64,000 bases of DNA from Glandiceps talaboti. Its lineage: Eukaryota; Hemichordata; Enteropneusta; Spengelidae. Below are positions 58,121 to 64,000 of this stretch, piece after piece. Below the pieces are notes generated by a model. That model was not told where the DNA came from. It ran no database searches and saw nothing but the letters and a program-made list of their open reading frames with translations. Location: the NCBI RefSeq assembly GCF_964340395.1, contig NC_135552.1:7624494-7688493 (forward strand). The letters are read 5' to 3'. Every line of letters starts with the position of its first letter. Position 1 is the first letter of the stretch. Made by a program: the position numbers and the translations under genes.

Positions 58121-58350
58121 CACACACACACGCGCATGCACACACACACATACATACATACATACATACATACATACATACAATATACATACATACATAT
58201 ACATACATACATACATACATACATACATACATACATACATACATACATACATACAAACAAACACAGACTGACAGACACACACTCACACACATACACACAC
58301 ACACACACATACATACATACATACATACATACATACAAACAGACTGACAG

Positions 58351-58412
<62 letters not shown>
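58121..58412. repeat. CA / CATA microsatellite
   Basis: Alternating (CA)n and (CATA)n blocks with recurring ACAGACTGACAGACACAC interruptions. Confidence 0.95.
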
Positions 58413-58415
<3 letters not shown>

Positions 58416-58728
58416 GTCCAAATTGATATTTTGGCAAGTACTATATCTCCCTGTTTGCCTTGGCACTTTGATAACAGAAATGACATAAAACTTCATTCAA
58501 CATTTGTAAGATCTCACAGAAAACTATAAAAATGATAAAAGGAAAAAATAACTGTTTCCTGGCAATTTAAATGGTAGTGAACCCTGCATTAGCATAATTT
58601 GTACAAAAGTTATTTACTCTTACTTAGAGACAAGTATAGGAGTAAGAGGGCAAATGAAATGTTTTAGCCCTACTTATACATTGATGCTTTTTTTTTAGTT
58701 TTATCCTTTTTTTTACCTTGTTCTGGTC

Positions 58729-58732
<4 letters not shown>

Positions 58733-58761
<29 letters not shown>
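58733..58761. repeat. G29 homopolymer
   Basis: An uninterrupted run of about 29 G. Confidence 0.9.
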
Positions 58762-59883
58762 AGGTTGTTTGCAAACAAATGCATGTTCACTATGTTGCAT
58801 TACATATATACTGGTTGTACATAATTGAACAAGACTGTCCCTTGCCATACATACTGAACTAATACTAGTTTGCAGCATATACCCTGTGGAAACTAGACCA
58901 GAAAGGTCAGGATTAGGATTAGATGTCTCCTGATGGGTATCAATGCTGATTTCATACAGAGAAGTTTTAAAAGGGGTATTATGGGTTAAGAACAATGTTC
59001 AATTTGAAAAGAGAAAAAGACAAGTATGAAAAAGAAAAAGAAATTGCAATTCTAGTAAGATAGCATTTGTATGTAAGTTGTTAGAATACAAACAATGTAT
59101 CGGTAATTTCACTCCATAGCTTGATTTGAATGAAAGATACAAAAAAAATGTAGCTGTCCATACATTTTGTATTACTTTAGGACCCGAGTTGTCTTTACTT
59201 GAGTGTGTGTCATCTTGACCATCTATACAAAAAGACTGTATGAATACACATAAACTCAGTTTAAGCAAGCCTTCCAAACAATACAGTAACACATGATCTC
59301 AGGTAATACCCCCCCCCCCCCCCCCCCAATACATATACACTCAGATCATGCCCTCCTCCAACTCATCCCAGCCCTCTGGTAAAACAGAATCTACTTAAGT
59401 CCAACCACCTTTCCTTTGATCCCATACACAAGTTACCAAGTCATCGACCTATTCCCCTACCTCTATCACCCACATGTATATTTGAAAACCTCCTTTAAAC
59501 TTCTGTCGTTTTTGATCTCAAGATCAAGATCACGTATAAGTACAAGTAGCATTTGGCATATATTTTGAAAAATAAAACTGAGTCTGGAGTCAGGCGTTAT
59601 CGTAGAACAAAAATATTCCATGTGCCATACCCCACCCCACCCCACCCCATCCCCAAGTGTTTGAATCTTAAATGTCACATCAGATCATACTATCAATCTT
59701 TTAAAAAATTCCTGCTTACTCATCCTCCATCCCCAACAAAAAATGGTAGTGTCCTGGAAAATGTGTCCACTTTATGTTTAGAAATCACTGGATTGCAAGA
59801 ATGGTCTATCTTATTATTGCTGGGGGGGGGGGGGGGGGTGGTGGTGGGGGGGGGGGGGGTTGAATCCCATACCAGTTGACATA

Positions 59884-61314
59884 TCATGTGAGGACTCCCT
59901 GATCAAAAAGATACCGAGCTAATTGAGATCTTGATCCCATACCTTCTGCATTACTCTGTTGACAACGCTTATAGTAATCTTCACTAAGAACTGGGTTGCA
60001 TACCCTGGGATGGAATGCCCGTTTTAAAGATGGCTCCACGGCCCTAAATGCATGTACGTCTAAGTTTAAGAACATGTTGAAGAAGTCAGTGTCAGAATGC
60101 ATGCGATCTAGTTTAGGGTATTTTTGACGCCATATTTTGATTGCCTTTATATAGTCTGAATTGTAGAAGCCTGCAAATTCATACATGTAGGTATCAAAGT
60201 GGCCATTGTCACGTATAACATCCATCTTGGCTGATTCACTCTTGGTACTACTTCTATGCACTATGTCTGGATCATAGAGGGAAAATGCCATTGGAAAGAA
60301 AACCTGCCATCCTTGGATAGAATTCATCCGTACTCTATTCAGAAACTCGTTGGCCAATATCAAGTCCACTGACGACAGAAACATCAGGGTATTTTCAGGA
60401 AATTTTGGTGATGCAACTTCCATGACAGAAAACGGTGATGGAACATTGGTTTGGATACTGACCCATTGCAGCTGAGCTCCTTGGTACTTCTTCTCATAAT
60501 AACTAAGTAATGACTTCTGTTCACTAAACACATCATTTTCTTTCATTTTCTTGGCTTCAGCTGGTTGATAAATGAAGACTGCCGCGAGGGCGGTGTTGTC
60601 ATGTGGCTCTAAACAGACTTTAGCATAGTTTTCCAGGAACACTTTAAACTGCTCTCTTTCATGAATCTGTACAGGCAGAATGATATAAACTTTAGAATTC
60701 TCTGTTACATACGGCATTGGTACAATCTCAACTTTACTTAGCGGCCGCAACATCTGACATCGTTTATGCACAATCTTTTTATCGGCTTTCTTCTTGAGTG
60801 CGATATCTAGCGTGTATTCCATTCCTCGGGTGGGATCGTATCTCCTGTAGCCATTTATCAGACTGTGGTAGGTGAAAATGTCGTTGTATTTTTCGTTGAA
60901 TCTCTCAACAGCTGTTTTGATGATTTCATCAATATCCATTTTGTCTGCTCCAAGGAGTGGTAGCTTGGGTTCGTTCTCTGTGCTACCATAAAGATGCGTC
61001 TCGGTGAAGTAATCCCATACTAAAAGATCAAAACGTGTCGTCGCTTTGTACGGTGGTGGGTAGCCAATCGGCCATGTCAATGCTGCCTCTCCACCTGGTA
61101 GATATTTACTCACATTCTTGATTGACACCTGTAACTGACTAATTTGTTTGTAGGTCTTTCTTAACTCCAGTTGTGAGAAGTGAGTATGAAGGAAATAGAC
61201 TGACTGTTGTTCACTGACAGGGTAGACCGTCAATGCTCGGTTCAGGTTGGCTTCTTTCAGTGTTTCATCTGATGGTTTCTTGTGATGTAAATTGAATGTT
61301 TTAAACACAGAATC
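59884..61314 (-). CDS. CHPF: Chondroitin polymerizing factor, terminal exon (476 codons)
   Basis: The exon follows the acceptor TTTTTGTTGCAG and starts in phase 0 at DSVFKTFNLHHKK. The match is to vertebrate CHPF rather than CHSY1. Shared stretches include ELRKTYKQISQLQ, WPIGYPPP, RFDLLVWDYFTE, NGYRRYDPTRGMEYTLD, LRPLSKVEIVPMPYVTE, SIQGWQVFFPMAF, FYNSDY, FRAVEPSL, LSEDYYKRCQQS and GMGSRSQLARYLF. CHPF is a type II Golgi protein that partners chondroitin synthases to build chondroitin chains. At 60364-60372 the residues at the glycosyltransferase D-x-D position read S-V-D. This fits a cofactor with little or no transferase activity of its own. The signal anchor and the N-terminal GT domain must lie in exons beyond 61.3 kb. 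I did not find them before the window end, so the gene is partial here. Confidence 0.93.
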   Translation of the reverse strand, partial: DSVFKTFNLHHKKPSDETLKEANLNRALTVYPVSEQQSVYFLHTHFSQLELRKTYKQISQLQVSIKNVSKYLPGGEAALTWPIGYPPPYKATTRFDLLVWDYFTETHLYGSTENEPKLPLLGADKMDIDEIIKTAVERFNEKYNDIFTYHSLINGYRRYDPTRGMEYTLDIALKKKADKKIVHKRCQMLRPLSKVEIVPMPYVTENSKVYIILPVQIHEREQFKVFLENYAKVCLEPHDNTALAAVFIYQPAEAKKMKENDVFSEQKSLLSYYEKKYQGAQLQWVSIQTNVPSPFSVMEVASPKFPENTLMFLSSVDLILANEFLNRVRMNSIQGWQVFFPMAFSLYDPDIVHRSSTKSESAKMDVIRDNGHFDTYMYEFAGFYNSDYIKAIKIWRQKYPKLDRMHSDTDFFNMFLNLDVHAFRAVEPSLKRAFHPRVCNPVLSEDYYKRCQQSNAEGMGSRSQLARYLFDQGVLT

Positions 61315-62402
61315 CTGCAACAAAAACATGAGAGAGAATGTTATTGTTTACTTGAAATTAGTACTGGGATAAATGACCAAATCAAAGTTGTAATGATGCA
61401 AGATATTTTCATATTTTTTTTTTAATTTGTAAACTACACAGTGTCTATGTCATGCCCTGGATTCTAATAAGGCATTTGTACGGTCGTGGGTTCCATCTTT
61501 ATAATACACTCTTTTGTTGGGTAAACTTTCCGCAATGCCTTAGACAAACTGATAAGTAGGAAAGTGGGTGTATGGGTGAGTTGGTGGGTGACCCAAAGAC
61601 TTTGGCTATTCAGTGTGACAATGCCAAACTAGATAACCAGGTCTCTAGGCTAGAAGGTAAATGTAGGTGGGTAGGTGGCTAAGTGGTGTCAGTAGGTAAG
61701 GGAGGTATGTAAGGTGTAGGTAGATAGACAGTTGGGTAGGTAGGTACATGTAGGTGGGGCTCAGTGCGTGCAGATGATGAAATTATACTACATGTAGGCA
61801 TTATACATGTAGAAAAGCACATTTTTACAGAGAGGAAAATGCATAGGCAGAAATATAGCAGAGTGGGTCTACTCACAAACTAACAGATTGGTGGATATAT
61901 AGACAGGTAGACTGGTGTGACTTTAATATACTTGTCTAAATATGTCTACAAGTAATACATAGTAGCCTTCAACTGGTATGATGTGTAACTCTACAATCTT
62001 AATCTATCATCAACGGAATCACACTCACCAAGCCAGTGGACATATTTAGATTGCTAAAGATGACGAGTAACTTTTACTTTCAGCTAAATTTGGTTGTATG
62101 GTTTGTATATATCAGAATAAAAGACTACATGTACATCCAGTCAATGGTGCTTGTTTTTCTAAACAAAGTCAGACATCTCAAAGGGATTAATAATAATAAT
62201 CTTTATTCGTCCAAACAAATTTGGAAATTGTTGAATGGCCATCACAAGAGCAGCGCCCTAGTGTTGAAGAAGCGATTACATTGATGCAAGGCAATACAAA
62301 TCTATTCTCTCCTTCAGGGAAGAATAGCTGTAATGTGTTGTTAGGCATGATTAGGAGAAATTTCAGGCATATAGCTCTTAAAATACAGGGGCTATGTTTT
62401 AG
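61315..62402 (-). other. CHPF intron, unique part
   Basis: No exon recognised. It includes a GTAGGTAGGTGG-rich stretch (61660-61760). Confidence 0.35.
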
Positions 62403-63090
62403 GTAAATTGAAATGTTTTGAATGTGACAATGAAATGGTCATGCTTGATGTCAGTCGGTAGCCGGCCACACATGACATGCCGCATGTTAAGAATAACTTT
62501 GCTATGTTATTCTTGTAACTGCAAGAAACAAGTTGTAAGATCTTTTTTTGTTATGTATATCACCAATCACAGTAACAATGATGACTGCCTAAGGGCAATC
62601 AGATACCATTACTTAGTTTGAGGTAAACTCATTGTTTTGAAAGTTACAATGAAATACTAGAAGTACATGTACTTGATGCCAGTGGCCACATAAACTTGCT
62701 GTACACTGGACAATATTTCATGGTGTTATTAGTTTAACTACAAGAAATAGATTGTAGAGCTTACAACACATTTATTATGTGTACGGCCACCAAGTCACAA
62801 CAAGCATGACCATGCACCTAAGGCAATATGGATACCATTACAACTTCAAGTAATCTCATTGTTTTGAAAGTTACAATGAACTACCTAAACTTGATGCCTG
62901 TGTACACAGCAAACTTGCCTGCACAGAGTGTTGTTATTCATCTAACTGCAAGAAATACTAGTACTTTGTAGGGCTTAAAAGACATGTTTTTGTAATGTAC
63001 ATTTTGTATATCATATGGCCACTTAGTGAAACAAACATCACTGCCTATGGCAATATGGTTATAGTTACAATTTATGATGTACATGTACAT
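62403..63090. repeat. Three diverged copies of a ~220-bp tandem repeat
   Basis: (T/A)GT(G/T)ACAATGAA(A/C)T at about 62424, 62642 and 62869, AACT(G/A)CAAGAAA at 62518, 62735 and 62950, and a CTAAGG/CTATGGCAAT segment near 62590, 62815 and 63038 keep the same order and spacing. The period is 215-227 bp. Nothing in the unit is coding. Confidence 0.7.
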
Positions 63091-63440
63091 GTAGGCTTAC
63101 AAGGAATACCTATCATAGACCTTGTCAAAAGGTGTACTAGTCTATAGATATATTTGTGATAGTGACCCATTTATATACTTTTGGCTTAAATGGTACAATG
63201 ATAAAAGCCTAGAGATGCATCAATGGTTTTCAATTCAAATGGAGGATCACTAGATTTGAATGCCAAAAACAACTCTCTCTGGGCTAACAGTGATTTATGT
63301 CATTCTATTATAAGGCAGAAACAAATCAATTTGAAACAAAGTTACTTCTGGCCAAAAATGTTCATCAGCTTCTTTCATTCAAATGAATCATAACACACAA
63401 GTAGTTCAATATAGTAAACAGCAATGCACTGGGTTTTGGG

Positions 63441-63880
63441 GTTGTTGGTGGCTAAGTGGTTAAACCACTGCACTTGCCTCTTACTACTGTGGCCGGGGTT
63501 CGAACCCATTCAGGGTTGTTGGTGGCCGAGTGGTTAAACCACTTGCCTCTTACCACTGTGGCTGGGGTTCGAACCCATTCAGGGTTGTCGGTGGCCGAGT
63601 GGTTAAACCACTTGCCTCTTACTACTGTGGCCGGGGTTCGAACCCATTCAAGGTTGTCAGTGGCTGAGTGGTTAAACCACTTGCCTACCACTGCCGCCGG
63701 GGTTTGAACCCATTCAGGGTTTGATTAAAATTTACCACGCTGCAAGTAAGAAGAGTGTCGGTTTTCCCCAGGTACTCCAGTTCCCTCCTACATTAACTCT
63801 CATCTCATGAGAGATGGCCCTCACTGGACTTCTTGGGAGATATGGGTTTATAAAGAGATTTTTAAATTTTCTTTTTATTT
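63441..63880 (+). mobile_element. tRNA-derived SINE with four tandem tRNA-like heads
   Basis: Four tRNA-like units begin at about 63441, 63515, 63584 and 63653 (66-74 bp each). Each has a pol III A box (TGGCCGAGTGG or one or two changes) and a B box (GGTTCGAACCC; GGTTTGAACCC in the last). The anticodon-arm region does not fold like a working tRNA. A non-tRNA body follows (GGTTTTCCCCAGGTACTCCA, then a CCTCC-rich part and ATGAGAGATGGCC), typical of metazoan SINEs. It lies in the CHPF intron, opposite to the gene. Confidence 0.7.
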
Positions 63881-64000
63881 ATCTTGATCCCACAATTAGT
63901 GGTCAGTTGTTACTATGGATTTCAAGGTGACCATTCTGATGGACGAAGACAAATCCAAAGCTAAATGCTATTTACTGAATTACACTGCTTGACTGTGTTA

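Larger units (their letters stand above)
53481..59883. other. Intergenic FAM221A to CHPF
   Basis: No gene is recognised. Contents: related AGTCTAG...CCAGACTA segments (53727-53812, 54937-55008), a G18 run near 56085, an inverted repeat at 56681-56791, one dispersed repeat copy (57113-57195), CA/CATA microsatellites (58121-58412), a ~29-base G run (58733-58761), a ~19-base C run (59309-59327) and interrupted G runs near 59821-59860. The right end should include the CHPF 3' UTR. Confidence 0.45.

Noticed and set aside
58054-58496. Cys/Val- and Thr/His-rich frames
   Set aside because: Translations of CA and CATA microsatellites.
63441-63720. Four functional tRNA genes
   Set aside because: A and B boxes are good, but acceptor and anticodon stems do not form, and the units lead into a SINE body.

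Overview
The window is eukaryotic nuclear DNA. It is AT-rich and intron-rich, with GT-AG splice sites, long introns, abundant microsatellites and homopolymer G/C runs, fold-back (MITE-like) elements and a tRNA-derived SINE. The recognisable genes (ZSWIM2, FAM221A, CHPF and a local C2H2 zinc-finger expansion) point to a bilaterian animal, most likely a marine invertebrate (hemichordate, cephalochordate or lophotrochozoan). The sequence alone does not settle the phylum.

Layout. 1-3.4 kb: a fold-back element, a Ty3/gypsy integrase relic, and on the minus strand the 5' end of an unidentified secreted-protein gene. 3.4-10.9 kb: five tandem copies of a ~1.36-kb unit plus a diverged sixth. 11-12 kb: an RFX-type X-box and a 174-bp fold-back element. 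12.7-32 kb: a head-to-tail array of four C2H2 zinc-finger genes (ZF-A to ZF-D) with one decayed copy. Each intact gene has the same plan: an upstream non-coding exon/promoter module (GCGCCCTC box, DR1-like repeat, splice donor), an intron, then a single coding exon. The proteins share an undescribed N-terminal module with three boxes and repeated psi-K-x-E motifs. ZF-C and ZF-D show intragenic duplication, module shuffling, a poly-Asp expansion and a homopolymer frameshift.

34.8-44.2 kb: a nine-exon ZSWIM2 gene (minus strand), reconstructed with all phases consistent (782 aa; SWIM, RING, ZZ, RING). 45.1-51.0 kb: a six-exon FAM221A gene (plus strand, 315 aa), head-to-head with ZSWIM2 across ~0.9 kb. 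53.5-59.9 kb: intergenic, rich in simple repeats and palindromes. 59.9-61.3 kb: the last exon of the chondroitin polymerizing factor gene (CHPF, minus strand). Its upstream intron runs to the window end and carries a ~220-bp tandem repeat and a tRNA-headed SINE.

The strongest candidates for something new are the zinc-finger family's N-terminal module with its co-duplicated promoter exon, and two separate places in ZSWIM2 where an exon/splice-donor junction has been tandemly amplified.
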